A DNA stretch of 64,000 bases from Ga0077560 sp046330395 (GTDB lineage: Bacteria > Actinomycetota > Thermoleophilia > Miltoncostaeales > Miltoncostaeaceae), in the NCBI GenBank assembly GCA_046330395.1, contig JAXLSS010000012.1, positions 26,017 through 90,016 of the forward strand. Direction: 5' to 3'. The notes under the pieces were generated by a model, which worked only from the letters and a program-made list of their open reading frames with translations, was not told the DNA's origin and searched no databases. The position numbers and the translations under genes are program-made. Every line of letters starts with the position of its first letter. The first letter of the stretch is position 1. Of the stretch, positions 7,792 to 19,005 are shown piece by piece.

Positions 7792-9234
7792 ATGACCACC
7801 ATCACCGACCGCGGCCTCCCCGCCCACTGGCCCGGCGGCGAGACGATGAGCGGGCCCGACGTCACCGTGCGGGAGGTGCTGCGCGGCGGGGTGCTGGCCA
7901 CGCTGCCCTCCGCCACCTTCCACGAGGTGGGCGCGGCGGTCACCGCGGCCGCCGGCTGCGAGATGCCGTCCGCCGGGGAGCGGGCGGAGATCCTGGACGA
8001 GACGGTGCGCCGCATCCGCGCCGCGCGCGAGGACTTCGCGCGCGTCATCGCCCTGGAGGCCGGCAAGCCCATCGCGACCGCCCGGGGCGAGGTGGACCGC
8101 TGCCTGGACACGCTCACCCACAGCGCCATCCAGGCACGCACCCTGACCGGTGAGATGGTGCCCATGGGTGTCACCGCGGCCGGCCGGGGCGCAATCGGCA
8201 TGGTCCTGCGGGAGCCCATCGGCGTGGTGGGCGCCATCAGCCCGTTCAACTTCCCGCTCAACCTGGTGGCCCACAAGCTGGGGCCCGCCATCGCCGCCGG
8301 CTGCCCGGTGGTGCTGAAACCCGCGCACCAGACGCCGTTGTCGGCCCTGGGCCTGGCCGACGCCCTGCGCGCGGCGGGCCTGCCCGAGGACGCCCTGCAC
8401 GTGGTGATCGGCAGCGCCGACACGGGAACGGCGCTGGTGGAGCACCCCGCCGTGAAGCTGGTGTCGTTCACGGGCAGCAACCCGGTGGGACGCGGCATCC
8501 AGACGCGGGTGCCCCACAAGCGGGTGCTGCTGGAGATGGGCAACGCCACCCCCGTGATCGTCGCCGCCGACGCCGACCTGGCGGACGCCGCGCGCCGGGT
8601 GGCGCGGTCCGGCTACACCCACGCCGGCCAGTCGTGCGTGAGCGTGCAGCGGGTGTACGTGGAGCGGGCCGTGCACGGCCGCTTCATGGAGCTCCTCACC
8701 GCCGAGGTGGCGCAGCTGGTGAGCGGCGACCCGCTGGACGAGCGCACCGACGTGGGGCCTCAGATCGACGTGGACGCCACGGAACGCACGCTGGAGTGGA
8801 TCGAGGAGGCCATCACGGGCGGGGCCCGCGCGGCCATCCGGGGGCGCGTGGTGGACGGCGTGCTCACCCCGACGCTCCTGGACGACCTGCCGGAGGGGTG
8901 CCGCATCTCCACGCAGGAGGTGTTCGGCCCCGTGGTGGCCGTCGCCGCGGTGCCCGACCTGGACGATGCCGTGCGGCGCGCCAACGCCACGCCCCTGGGA
9001 CTGCAGGCCGGCATCTTCACCGCCCGGGTGGGCGACGCCATCGCGATGTCACGCCGCCTGCACTTCGGCGGGGTGCTCATCAACGAGACGCCCACCTTCC
9101 GCACCGACCAGATGCCGTACGGCGGCGAGGGCGAGAGCGGCAACACGCGCGAGGGGCCGGCGTACGCGGTGCACGAGATGACCGTGCCCAAGCTGGTGGT
9201 GATCCGGCTGCCGGAGGGCTCGCGGGGCTCCTAG
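7792..9234 (+). CDS. NAD(P)-dependent aldehyde dehydrogenase
   Basis: 480 residues, full ALDH length. Visible features are the substrate tunnel PIGVVGAISPFNFPLNLVAHK, the nucleotide-binding FTGSNPVGRGI, the general-base region LLEMGNATPVIV, the catalytic Cys in GQSCVSVQRVYVE and the terminal MPYGGEGESGNTREGP block. The catalytic-Glu segment reads LLEMGN rather than the common LELGGK. Substrate is not evident; succinate-semialdehyde, lactaldehyde or phosphonoacetaldehyde dehydrogenase-like roles are all possible. It stands alone between the efflux gene and a strong terminator. Confidence 0.92.
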   Translation: MTTITDRGLPAHWPGGETMSGPDVTVREVLRGGVLATLPSATFHEVGAAVTAAAGCEMPSAGERAEILDETVRRIRAAREDFARVIALEAGKPIATARGEVDRCLDTLTHSAIQARTLTGEMVPMGVTAAGRGAIGMVLREPIGVVGAISPFNFPLNLVAHKLGPAIAAGCPVVLKPAHQTPLSALGLADALRAAGLPEDALHVVIGSADTGTALVEHPAVKLVSFTGSNPVGRGIQTRVPHKRVLLEMGNATPVIVAADADLADAARRVARSGYTHAGQSCVSVQRVYVERAVHGRFMELLTAEVAQLVSGDPLDERTDVGPQIDVDATERTLEWIEEAITGGARAAIRGRVVDGVLTPTLLDDLPEGCRISTQEVFGPVVAVAAVPDLDDAVRRANATPLGLQAGIFTARVGDAIAMSRRLHFGGVLINETPTFRTDQMPYGGEGESGNTREGPAYAVHEMTVPKLVVIRLPEGSRGS

Positions 9235-9237
9235 GCC

Positions 9238-9263
9238 GGGCACTAGAGGATCCTCCAGTGCCC
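9238..9263 (+). terminator. Near-perfect hairpin after the aldehyde dehydrogenase
   Basis: GGGCACT and AGTGCCC flank GAGGATCCTC, giving a 26-nt palindrome with one mismatched pair, four nt after the stop codon. No T-run follows, as is common in very GC-rich actinobacteria. The palindrome could also serve the opposite strand. Confidence 0.6.
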
Positions 9264-9385
9264 GTGCGGCGGGCGGGGGGTCCCACCGATATCCAGGGTG
9301 TCGCCGCCTCGGCTCCCGTGATCACGGGTCGTCCGGGGCGACCAGCACGGCCGCGCCGCGGCCCGCCACGGAGGTACGCCCACCC

Positions 9386-9995
9386 ATGTCGTTCAAGCTG
9401 CTCACCCGCACCCGCAGCGTGCTGATGGCCACCTCGGTGGCCGCGCTGGCCGTGCCGGCCATCGCGTCGGCGGCGTGCCCGACGGTCGCGACCTCGAAGG
9501 TGTTCACGCCCTGGGGCGACTCCGCGTCCTACAGCCTGCTGGCGGGCGGCACCTTCGAATCGGCGACGACCGGCTGGACCATGTCGAACGCCGCCGTCAC
9601 CACCGGCAACGAGCCCTGGAAGGTGGCCGGATCCACCAACTCCAGGTCGCTGGTCGTGAAGGCCGGCGGCTCGGTCGCAAGCCCGTGGTTCTGTGTGGGG
9701 TACGAGAACCCCACGTTCCGGTTCTTCGCCCACCGCACCAGCGGCACCTGGGGCGGGGTGTACTACCGGGTGCGCTGGTACGACGCGTCGGGTGTGATGC
9801 AGACCACCACCCTGGGGTACAGCGAGGCGGCCACGTTCGCGTCGTGGGCACCGTCCGGGGTGCTGCCCCTGGGCAGCAGCCTGCCGCTGTGGCAGGGGGC
9901 GCAGACGCTGCGCGCCCAGCTCGTGCTGGACGTGATGGCGGGCGGCTCGGACATGGCCTTCGACGACGTGTTCGTCGACCCGTACATGCGCCTAG
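9386..9995 (+). CDS. Secreted beta-sandwich-like protein, paralog 1 (stop codon displaced)
   Basis: Signal peptide (VLMATSVAALAVPAIASA) then about 180 residues: GGTFESATTGWTMSNAA, GNEPWKV, VVKAGGSVASPWFCV, FRFFAHRTSG, YRVRWYDASG, and FDDVFVDPYMR at the end. This pattern of small secreted jelly-roll-like proteins is one I associate with Thermoleophilia; function is unknown. It is clearly a duplicate of the next gene. The paralog ends PYMR-S-stop, whereas here the frame reads PYMRLAPPPP and stays open to 10879, covering all of the second gene in a wrong frame. A TAG occurs one base out of frame at 9993-9995, so a small indel near 9990 has displaced the stop. I annotate only the conserved part. 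Confidence 0.75.
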
Positions 9996-10017
9996 CGCCA
10001 CCCCCGCCCATTCTCCC

Positions 10018-10046
10018 GCGCCCCGGGTCCCCGGATCCGGGGGCGC
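10018..10046 (+). terminator. Hairpin between the two secreted paralogs
   Basis: GCGCCCC (10018-10024) and GGGGCGC (10040-10046) form a 7-bp stem after paralog 1 and before the AGGAGAGG ribosome site of paralog 2. Confidence 0.45.
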
Positions 10047-10073
10047 ACCCGTCTTCGGCCCGTCAGGAGAGGC

Positions 10074-10691
10074 ATGCCGTCGCCCAACCTCACCACCCGC
10101 ATCCGCACCGCCGTGATCGCCGCCGCGGTGGCCGCACTGGCCGTCCCCGCGATGGGGTCGGCCGCATCCTGTCCGGCCGCCACATCCAGCTCGCGAGCGT
10201 TCCTGCCCTGGCTGGACCTGGGGTCCTACGCGCTGGTGAGCGGCGGCAGCTTCGAATCGGGCACGCCCGGATGGGCCCTCACCAACGCCGCCGTGGGCAC
10301 GGGCAACGAGCCGTGGAAGACGGCCGGGGCCGCCGACAGCAAGGCGCTGTACGTCAAGGCCGGCGGCCAGGCCGTGACCCCATGGTTCTGCGTGGACTAC
10401 AGCCAGCCCACGTTCCGCCTCTTCGCACGCCGCACCAGCGGCCTGCTGGGGGGCGTCACCTACCGGGTGCGCTGGTACGACTCGGGCGGCCGCCTGCAGA
10501 CCACCACGCTGGGCTACAGCGACGCCCTGCTGTTCTCCGGCTGGCAGCCCACCGCCGTGCTGCCGCTGGGCCTGGTGCTGCCGCTGTGGCAGTCCGGTGG
10601 TACGCTGCGCACGCAGCTGGTGCTGGACGTGTCGCCGGGCGCCGACATGGCCTTCGACGACATCTACATCGACCCGTACATGCGCAGCTAA
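10074..10691 (+). CDS. Secreted beta-sandwich-like protein, paralog 2
   Basis: 205 residues. Signal peptide (AVIAAAVAALAVPAMGSAA) followed by the same motif order as paralog 1: FLPWLDLGSYALVSGGSFESG, GNEPWKTAG, VKAGGQAVTPWFCVDYSQPTFRLF, YRVRWYDSGG, TTLGYSDA, LDVSPGADMAFDDIYIDPYMRS. The two mature proteins align end to end without large gaps, so this is a recent tandem duplication. Two conserved Cys, one just after the signal cleavage region and one in WFC, could form a disulfide. AGGAGAGG lies at 10065-10072, slightly tight to the ATG. Likely exported and possibly carbohydrate-binding by fold, but no activity can be assigned. Confidence 0.85.
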   Translation: MPSPNLTTRIRTAVIAAAVAALAVPAMGSAASCPAATSSSRAFLPWLDLGSYALVSGGSFESGTPGWALTNAAVGTGNEPWKTAGAADSKALYVKAGGQAVTPWFCVDYSQPTFRLFARRTSGLLGGVTYRVRWYDSGGRLQTTTLGYSDALLFSGWQPTAVLPLGLVLPLWQSGGTLRTQLVLDVSPGADMAFDDIYIDPYMRS

Positions 10692-10706
10692 CGCGGGGTT
10701 TTCCTT

Positions 10707-10732
10707 ACCCCCGGGGGCTCAGGCCCGGGGGT
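10707..10732 (+). terminator. GC-rich terminator hairpin after secreted paralog 2
   Basis: ACCCCCGGG (10707-10715) pairs perfectly with CCCGGGGGT (10724-10732) around an 8-nt loop, 16 nt after the stop. The rest of the gap to 10901 shows no gene. Confidence 0.6.
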
Positions 10733-10901
10733 TGCGCGGTCGATACCAATGGGGTCGCTCCATGGCGACGCCGTCGGAGAGGCGGCATGCACACCCAGGG
10801 GCTCCCGTGCGAACACCGCCCCGCCGGCACCCGGACGCCACCGCACCCGCGGCGGGCCCCGGACCTCCACCCATCCTGATCCCGACCCACACCCACCCAT
10901 C

Positions 10902-13196
10902 ATGCTCGACGAGCTGAGGGACGACGCCGAGCAGCTGCTGGAGGACTCCTGGGCGCTGCGGTCGCGGCTGGTTCAGCGGCGTGAGCTGATCGCCGAGGGG
11001 CTGGTGGGCGCCGCGTTCGTGGGCGTGGCCGCCGCGCTGTGGCGCACCTCCCACACCGCCGTCGCGCCGGGTCTCGCCGCCCTGCTGGTGGTGGTGCTGG
11101 CCGTGCTGTCGCGCATCCGTTTCCCGGTGGGCGTGGGCTCGGTCGCCCCCACGCAGCTGGTGCTGGTGCCCATGCTGCTGATGCTGCCGCCCGGCGCCGT
11201 GCCGCTGCTGGCCGCAGGCGGCCTGGTGCTGGGCGCGCTGGGCGCCCTGGCACGACGCCGCACGCAACCCGAGCGGGTGCTGTTCGCGCTGGGCGACGCC
11301 TGGTACACGGTGGGCCCCGCGGCCGTGCTGGTGGGCGCCGGGTTCGCCGGCGGCCACATCCCGGACGCCGACCTGCTGCTGGCGGCCTTCGCCGCCGGCG
11401 CCGTGGCCGACCTGCTGGCCAGCACGGTGCGCGAGGCGGCGGCCCTGGGCGTGGCCCCCGAGCTGCAGATGCGGGTGATCGCGCTGGCCTGGGTGGCCGA
11501 CGCGTGCCTGGCCCCGGTGGGGCTGCTGGCCGCCGCGGCAGCCCTGCAGCGCTGGGTGGCCGTGTTGCTGGTGGTGCCCGCCGCCCTGCTGCTGTGGCTC
11601 CTGGCACGTGACCGGGACGCCCGCATCGAGGAGGCGCAGCGCCGCCTGGAGCTGGTGGCCCACGAACGCGCCCGCCTGCAGCTCGCCGTGCGCCGCATGG
11701 GCGAGGCCTTCGGGGCGCGGCTCAACCTGGACGAGCTTCTGGACATCGTGCTGCGCGGCTCGGTGGAGGCCCTGGACGCCGAGGGCGGCCGTCTGGTGCT
11801 GCAGACCCCTGACGGGGAACGCATGGTGGCGCACGCCGCCGACGGCCTGCGGGCGGCGCTGAAGGCGGCGGCCGCGCAGGCCGCGGACGGGCCCGCGCAG
11901 GCCCACCGGGGTGACGTGTACGCCCTGGCCGTGCCGCTGCCCGCGCGCATGCCCGACGGACCCCGCGGCGTCATCAGCCTGGCCCGCTCCACGCGCGGGT
12001 TCGGCGACGACGAGGTGGCCCTGCTCACCGAGCTCGCCGGCCGCGCCGGCACGGCCGCCGGGGAGATCGTGACCCACGAGCGGATGCGCCACGAGGTCAC
12101 CACCGACGCCCTCACCGGCCTGGGCAACCGCCGCCGGCTGCGCGTGGACCTGGACCGGGTGCTGCGGCTGGGCGAGGACCACCCCACCCTGCTGCTGGTG
12201 TTCGACCTGGACGGCTTCAAGGTCTACAACGACACCTTCGGGCACATGGCGGGCGACGCGCTGCTGACCCGGCTGGGAGGGCACCTGGAGCGCGCGGTGG
12301 CCGAGGTGGGCACCGCCTACCGCCTGGGTGGCGACGAGTTCTGCGCCCTCATCGAGGTGCGCGGCGACGGGCTGGACGCCGTCATCGCCGCCGCGGAGGC
12401 CGCGCTGACCGAGACCGGCGAGGGGTTCCGCGTGCACGCCTCCTACGGCGCCGTGCTGCTGCCCCACGAGGCCCAGACGCCCGAGCAGGCCCTGGGTCGC
12501 GCCGACGAGCGGATGTACGCCAAGAAGGCGGGCCGCGCGTCCGGCGCCCGCGAGCAGGCCATCCGCGTGCTGCGCAACGCCGTGCGCGCGCGCCGCGCCG
12601 ACCTGGACACCCACTCCGGCGTGGTGGCCGACCTGGGCGCCGCGGTGGCGCAGCGGCTGGGCCTGGACCCGGAGGAACGCGAGGAGGTGGTGCGCGCCGC
12701 CGAACTCCACAACGTGGGCATGGTGGGCATCCCCGACACCATCCTCGCCAAGCCGGGCCCGCTGGACCCGGAGGAGTGGCGGTTCATCCGCCAGCACACC
12801 GTGCTGGGCGAGCGCATCCTCAACGCGGCGCCCGCGCTGCGCCCCCTCGCGCCGCTGGTGCGCGCCTGCCACGAGCGCTGGGACGGCCACGGCTACCCCG
12901 ACCGGCTCGCCGGCGAGGACATCCCGCTGGGGGCCCGCATCATCGCCGCCTGCGAGGCCTACGTGGCCATGACCACCCCCGGGTGGCACCGTGCGGCGAT
13001 GGACCCGGAGACGGCGCGGCGGGAACTGCGCACCGGCGCCGGCACGCAGTTCGACCCCCGCATCGTGGACGCCCTGCTGGCCGAGCTGGCTGCCGGCGGG
13101 ATCGGGATGGCCGAGCCGGCCACGGAGGTCCCCACCTCACGCCAGATCGGCGACCGGGTGCGCGGGCTGCTGGCCGGCCGCGCCCCGGCGGCCTGA
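10902..13196 (+). CDS. Membrane GAF-GGDEF-HD-GYP protein with altered HD motif
   Basis: 764 residues. The N-terminus has six to eight hydrophobic segments (about 25-215), then a coiled/GAF-like region (about 230-390), a GGDEF domain with an intact signature YRLGGDEFCAL (Asp at about residue 478) and LTGLGNRRRL, and a C-terminal HD-GYP domain (about 550-740) with intact HERWDGHGYPD. The metal-binding HD pair reads LHNVGMVGIPD, so the Asp is Asn604 and the normal Lys is Met. This predicts diguanylate cyclase activity with impaired c-di-GMP hydrolysis. I preferred ATG 10902 over longer in-frame extensions because the upstream stretch is Arg/Pro-rich junk. The second such protein (19006-21291) has the reverse defect. 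Confidence 0.88.
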   Translation: MLDELRDDAEQLLEDSWALRSRLVQRRELIAEGLVGAAFVGVAAALWRTSHTAVAPGLAALLVVVLAVLSRIRFPVGVGSVAPTQLVLVPMLLMLPPGAVPLLAAGGLVLGALGALARRRTQPERVLFALGDAWYTVGPAAVLVGAGFAGGHIPDADLLLAAFAAGAVADLLASTVREAAALGVAPELQMRVIALAWVADACLAPVGLLAAAAALQRWVAVLLVVPAALLLWLLARDRDARIEEAQRRLELVAHERARLQLAVRRMGEAFGARLNLDELLDIVLRGSVEALDAEGGRLVLQTPDGERMVAHAADGLRAALKAAAAQAADGPAQAHRGDVYALAVPLPARMPDGPRGVISLARSTRGFGDDEVALLTELAGRAGTAAGEIVTHERMRHEVTTDALTGLGNRRRLRVDLDRVLRLGEDHPTLLLVFDLDGFKVYNDTFGHMAGDALLTRLGGHLERAVAEVGTAYRLGGDEFCALIEVRGDGLDAVIAAAEAALTETGEGFRVHASYGAVLLPHEAQTPEQALGRADERMYAKKAGRASGAREQAIRVLRNAVRARRADLDTHSGVVADLGAAVAQRLGLDPEEREEVVRAAELHNVGMVGIPDTILAKPGPLDPEEWRFIRQHTVLGERILNAAPALRPLAPLVRACHERWDGHGYPDRLAGEDIPLGARIIAACEAYVAMTTPGWHRAAMDPETARRELRTGAGTQFDPRIVDALLAELAAGGIGMAEPATEVPTSRQIGDRVRGLLAGRAPAA

Positions 13197-13221
13197 GCTC
13201 GCACCCACCGGCCACCGGGCC

Positions 13222-13671
13222 TCAGGCGGGCGCACCGCCGGCGTCCCACAGCGACCGCTCCATCCACACGTGGGGGATCCCCGCGTCGTCCAACAGCCCC
13301 CCGGACGTGCGATACCCCGCTCCCGCATAGAACCGGATGGCCTGGGTCTGGGCGGTGAACCCCAGGCGCCGCGCCCCCGCCTCGCGGGCGTGGTGCTCGG
13401 CGCGCACCAGCAGCGCCCGGCCCACGCCGGTGCCCCGGGCCGCGCTCCGCACGGCCATGCGCCCCAGCTTCCACAGCTCCGGCCCCCGCAGCAACCGGCA
13501 CGTGCCCATCAGCGCCCCGTCCACATACGCGGCCAGGTGCACCGCCGTGGCGTCGTGGGCGTCCCGCTCCAGCTCCACGGGAACTCCCTGCTCGGCGCAG
13601 AACACCTCCTCGCGCAACACCAGCAACGGCTCGATGTCCGCCACGTCCACCACGCGCACCTCCACGCTCAC
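13222..13671 (-). CDS. GNAT-family N-acetyltransferase
   Basis: 149 residues, single GNAT fold. The acetyl-CoA-binding loop is RSAARGTGVGRALLVRAEHHAR and the C-terminal beta strand is AIRFYAGAGYRTSGGLLDDAGIPHVWMERSL-like. The early LLVLREEVFCAEQGVP block is typical of ElaA/YjcF-like GNATs. The GTG start overlaps the Nudix stop by four bases, so the pair is translated together. Substrate unknown. Confidence 0.88.
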   Translation of the reverse strand: MSVEVRVVDVADIEPLLVLREEVFCAEQGVPVELERDAHDATAVHLAAYVDGALMGTCRLLRGPELWKLGRMAVRSAARGTGVGRALLVRAEHHAREAGARRLGFTAQTQAIRFYAGAGYRTSGGLLDDAGIPHVWMERSLWDAGGAPA

Positions 13672-14111
13672 TCCGCCTCCCCCAGGGCCCGGGCCACATG
13701 GGCCACGCATTCGCGATCACTCCGGTAGGCCAGGTCGCGTTCGGCCTCCTGCAGCGCCAGCCAGCGGGCCTCGGCCACCTCCACGCGCATGGCGGGGTCG
13801 ATGGCGTCGATCGTCCCATCCACGGCACGCATCAGCCAGAAGCGCACCCGCTTGGCAACCCGCACGCCCTCGTGCACGTAGAAGTACCGCGACTCCGGCA
13901 GCTCCTGGCCCGCCTCGCAACGCAGCCCGGTCTCCTCCCACACCTCGCGCACCGCCGTGTCCACCGCGGGCTCCCCCGGCTCGCACGTGCCCTTGGGCAG
14001 CGTCCAGTGTCCCTCCGCGCGCCCGGCGGGCCGGATCACCGCCACCCACGGCCGGCCGCCCTCCACGCGCACCACCACCCCGCCCGCGGATTCGTGGCGC
14101 ACCGTTCGCAT
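13668..14111 (-). CDS. Nudix hydrolase
   Basis: 147 residues. The Nudix box GX5EX7REUXEEXGU is complete in GTCEPGEPAVDTAVREVW followed by EETGL, and the preceding LPKG matches MutT/ADPR-type members. The N-terminus SAGGVVVRVEGGRPWVAVIR is the usual first strand pair. It hydrolyses a nucleoside diphosphate linked to another moiety, perhaps diadenosine polyphosphate or an oxidised nucleotide. First gene of a two-gene operon with the GNAT enzyme. Confidence 0.92.
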   Translation of the reverse strand: MRTVRHESAGGVVVRVEGGRPWVAVIRPAGRAEGHWTLPKGTCEPGEPAVDTAVREVWEETGLRCEAGQELPESRYFYVHEGVRVAKRVRFWLMRAVDGTIDAIDPAMRVEVAEARWLALQEAERDLAYRSDRECVAHVARALGEAE

Positions 14112-14193
14112 GGCCCGGCAGCCTACGCCGCCATGTCACATGTCGGCCGGGGGTCCATGAGGGGGCCTTCCCACGACCGGTAGGATCGGATGC

Positions 14194-15225
14194 ATGAGAG
14201 TCGGAGTCTTGACCGGAGGCGGGGACTGCCCCGGCCTCAACGCCGTCATCCGCGCCGTGGTGCGCACCGGCATCGCCGGGTACGGCCACGAGCACGTGGG
14301 GTTCCTGCACGGGTGGCGGGGCATCCTGGAACAGGAGACCCGCCCGCTCAACATGCAGACCGTCAGCGGCATCCTGCAGCTGGGCGGCACCATGCTGCGG
14401 AGCAGCCGCACCAACCCGTACAGCCGTGAGCGCGGCCCGGAGGAGGTCGTGAAGGCGGCCGCCGACCAGGGCCTGGACGCCCTCATCGCCATCGGCGGCG
14501 AGGACACCCTCGGCGTGGCCAACAAGCTGCACACCGACTTCGACTTCCCCGTGGTGGGCGTCCCGAAGACCATCGACAACGACCTCTCCGGCACCGACGT
14601 CACCTTCGGGTTCTGGACGGCCGTGCAGATCGCGGTGGACGCCATCGACCGCCTGCACACCACCGCCGACTCGCACGACCGCGTGATGGTGGTGGAGGTC
14701 ATGGGCCGCCACGCCGGGTGGATCGCCCTGGAGTCGGGCATCGCCGGCGGCGCCGACGCCATCCTCATCCCCGAGGTGCCCATGGCGGTGGAGCGCGTGG
14801 CCGAGCTGGTGAAGCGGCGCGAGGCGCGCGGCAAGGAGTTCTCCATCGTGGTGGTGAGCGAGGGCGTGCACTTCACCGACATGGACGCCGGCTCCGACGC
14901 CCTGGACGAGTTCGGGCACGTGCAGCTGGCCAACCAGGACGTGGGGGCCTACCTGGCCCGCCGCGTCAAGGAGCTCACCGGCAAGGACTCCCGGGCCGTG
15001 GTGCTGGGCCACACCCAGCGCGGCGGCACCCCGCTGGCGTTCGACCGCTCGCTCGCCACCCGCTTCGGCGTGCGCGCCGCGGAGATGGTGGCCGAGGGCA
15101 AGTTCGGGCGCATGGCCGCACTGGTGGGCAACAAGATCAGCGACGTGCCGTTGGCGGAGGCCGTGGGCACGCTCAAGACCGTGCCGCCCGAGTACTACGC
15201 CAAGGTGATGCCCTTCCTCGGGTGA
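14194..15225 (+). CDS. 6-phosphofructokinase, probably PPi-dependent
   Basis: 343 residues, PfkA fold. Motifs: LTGGGDCPGLNAVIRA, IAIGGEDTLGVANKL, VPKTIDNDLSGTDVTFGF, MVVEVMGRHAGWIA, LGHTQRGGTP. Relative to E. coli Pfk the phosphoryl-donor positions Gly104 and Gly124 are Asp (GGED) and Lys (PKTIDND). Asp at 104 excludes ATP by charge and, with Lys124, is the known signature of pyrophosphate-using enzymes such as that of Amycolatopsis methanolica. It converts fructose 6-phosphate to the 1,6-bisphosphate, probably reversibly. TAGGAT (14181-14186) lies 7 nt before the ATG, so the message is probably leaderless. Confidence 0.92.
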   Translation: MRVGVLTGGGDCPGLNAVIRAVVRTGIAGYGHEHVGFLHGWRGILEQETRPLNMQTVSGILQLGGTMLRSSRTNPYSRERGPEEVVKAAADQGLDALIAIGGEDTLGVANKLHTDFDFPVVGVPKTIDNDLSGTDVTFGFWTAVQIAVDAIDRLHTTADSHDRVMVVEVMGRHAGWIALESGIAGGADAILIPEVPMAVERVAELVKRREARGKEFSIVVVSEGVHFTDMDAGSDALDEFGHVQLANQDVGAYLARRVKELTGKDSRAVVLGHTQRGGTPLAFDRSLATRFGVRAAEMVAEGKFGRMAALVGNKISDVPLAEAVGTLKTVPPEYYAKVMPFLG

Positions 15226-15301
15226 CCCGCGCGCCCGGCGTCACGGTTCCGGCACGACCGGCGCGGCTGACGTGTGGGGTGCGGTGCTAACCTCGCCGGC
15301 C

Positions 15302-17845
<2,544 letters not shown>

Positions 17846-17852
17846 GGGCCTG

Positions 17853-18269
17853 ATGAACCCGGCGCAGGTGGCCGCGCACCTGTCCGACCGCGGTGCCTGG
17901 GGCAGCTCGCGCTCCTCGGGCCCGGGCGGCCAGCGGCGCGACCATGCCGAGACCCGGGTGGAGCTGGTGATCACCGCAGACGACGCGGCGGCCCTGCCCG
18001 AGGACGTGGCGCGGCGGGTGGTGACGGGCCTGCGGCTGGATGAACGCCCCCTGCGGCTGCGGTGCGGCACCGAGCGCAGCCGGGAACAGAACCGGGGCAT
18101 CGTGGAGGCGCGTCTGCTGGCGCGGGTGACCGCCGCGCTGGCACCGCCCGCCCCGCCGCGGCGGCCCACGCGTCCCACCGCGGCGTCCCGGGTGCGCAGG
18201 CTGGCCGACAAGCAGCACCGCGCCCGCATCAAGTCGGGGCGCCGGACCCCGCCCGACGACGGGGCGTAG
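17853..18269 (+). CDS. ArfB/YaeJ-like GGQ peptidyl-tRNA hydrolase (RF-1 domain)
   Basis: 138 residues, the size of stop-codon-independent release factors. The catalytic motif is SSGPGGQRRDHAETRVEL, and the C-terminus is a basic tail (RVRRLADKQHRARIKSGRR) like the part of ArfB that enters the empty mRNA channel. Canonical ArfB has GGQxVNKTxT after the GGQ; here RRDHAET replaces it, so the subfamily is divergent. It lies 7 nt after the topoisomerase stop, with GGGCC but no good ribosome site, suggesting coupling. Likely rescues stalled ribosomes. Confidence 0.85.
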   Translation: MNPAQVAAHLSDRGAWGSSRSSGPGGQRRDHAETRVELVITADDAAALPEDVARRVVTGLRLDERPLRLRCGTERSREQNRGIVEARLLARVTAALAPPAPPRRPTRPTAASRVRRLADKQHRARIKSGRRTPPDDGA

Positions 18270-18309
18270 GGTCCCACCCGTCATCAGTCCCTCCCACAAG
18301 GAGCCGCTC

Positions 18310-18966
18310 GTGGACGCCCTCACCGCCATCAGGCTGCGCCGCAGCGTTCGTTCGTACACCGACCGGCCCGTGGCCGACGAGGACCTGGACCAGCTGCTCA
18401 AGCTGGCCCTGCTGGCGCCCACGGGCAGCATGTCGCAGGCGTGGAGCCTGCTGGTGGTGCGCGACGCCGCCAAGCGCGCCGCGCTGGCCGACATCGTGAT
18501 CCGCGGCGGCGGCACCTACTTCACGGTGGTGCGCCCGCCCGCACCGGAGCACACCCCCGAGCAGCACGCCGAGGCCTCCCGGGCGTACGCCGAGGAGGTG
18601 CTGGGCAGCTACCGGCACGTGCCGGTGTGGGTGATGGGGCTGGTGGTGCCGCGTGACATGTTCCCGCCGGAGGAGCGCGAGAAGGAGGCCCTGGCCGACG
18701 AGATGTCGGTGGCCTTCGCCATGGAGAACCTGTTCGTGGGCGCCCGCGCCAAGGGCATGGGCACGGTCCCCACCGTGTTCCACTGGTTCGCCGAGGACGA
18801 CCTGCGCCGGGAGTTCGCCCTGCCCGACGAGGTGCGCGTGCCGGTGATCAGCCCGCTGGGCTACCCCAGCGAGTTCCCCAAGGGCCTGCCGCCGCGCCTG
18901 GCGGCCATCAAGCGCCCCTGGCAGACGCTGGTGCACGACGACACCTGGGGCAACCCCAGGGCCTAG
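18310..18966 (+). CDS. Nitroreductase-family FMN oxidoreductase
   Basis: 218 residues, GTG start preceded by AAGGAG. The family start is AIRLRRSVRSYTDRPVADEDLDQLLKLALLAPTGSMSQAW; the Arg/Ser cluster contacts FMN phosphate. The later MENLFVGARAKGMGTVP segment and the C-terminal LGYPSEFP are typical. Probably a cytoplasmic NAD(P)H-dependent reductase of nitro compounds, quinones or an unsaturated metabolite. Substrate not inferable. Confidence 0.9.
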   Translation: MDALTAIRLRRSVRSYTDRPVADEDLDQLLKLALLAPTGSMSQAWSLLVVRDAAKRAALADIVIRGGGTYFTVVRPPAPEHTPEQHAEASRAYAEEVLGSYRHVPVWVMGLVVPRDMFPPEEREKEALADEMSVAFAMENLFVGARAKGMGTVPTVFHWFAEDDLRREFALPDEVRVPVISPLGYPSEFPKGLPPRLAAIKRPWQTLVHDDTWGNPRA

Positions 18967-18980
18967 TGCTGCACCACGGT

Positions 18981-19001
18981 CCGCGGCCTCCCGGGCCGCG
19001 G
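18981..19001. terminator. Bidirectional terminator hairpin between convergent genes
   Basis: CCGCGGCC (18981-18988) pairs perfectly with GGCCGCGG (18994-19001), loop of five. It lies between the nitroreductase stop and the convergent HD-GYP gene stop. Confidence 0.6.
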
Positions 19002-19005
19002 GCCG

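Noticed and set aside
9996..10879. Open continuation of the first secreted protein across its paralog
   Set aside because: The extension is Arg/His/Gly-rich, lies in a different frame over a clear real gene, and results from displacement of the stop codon.
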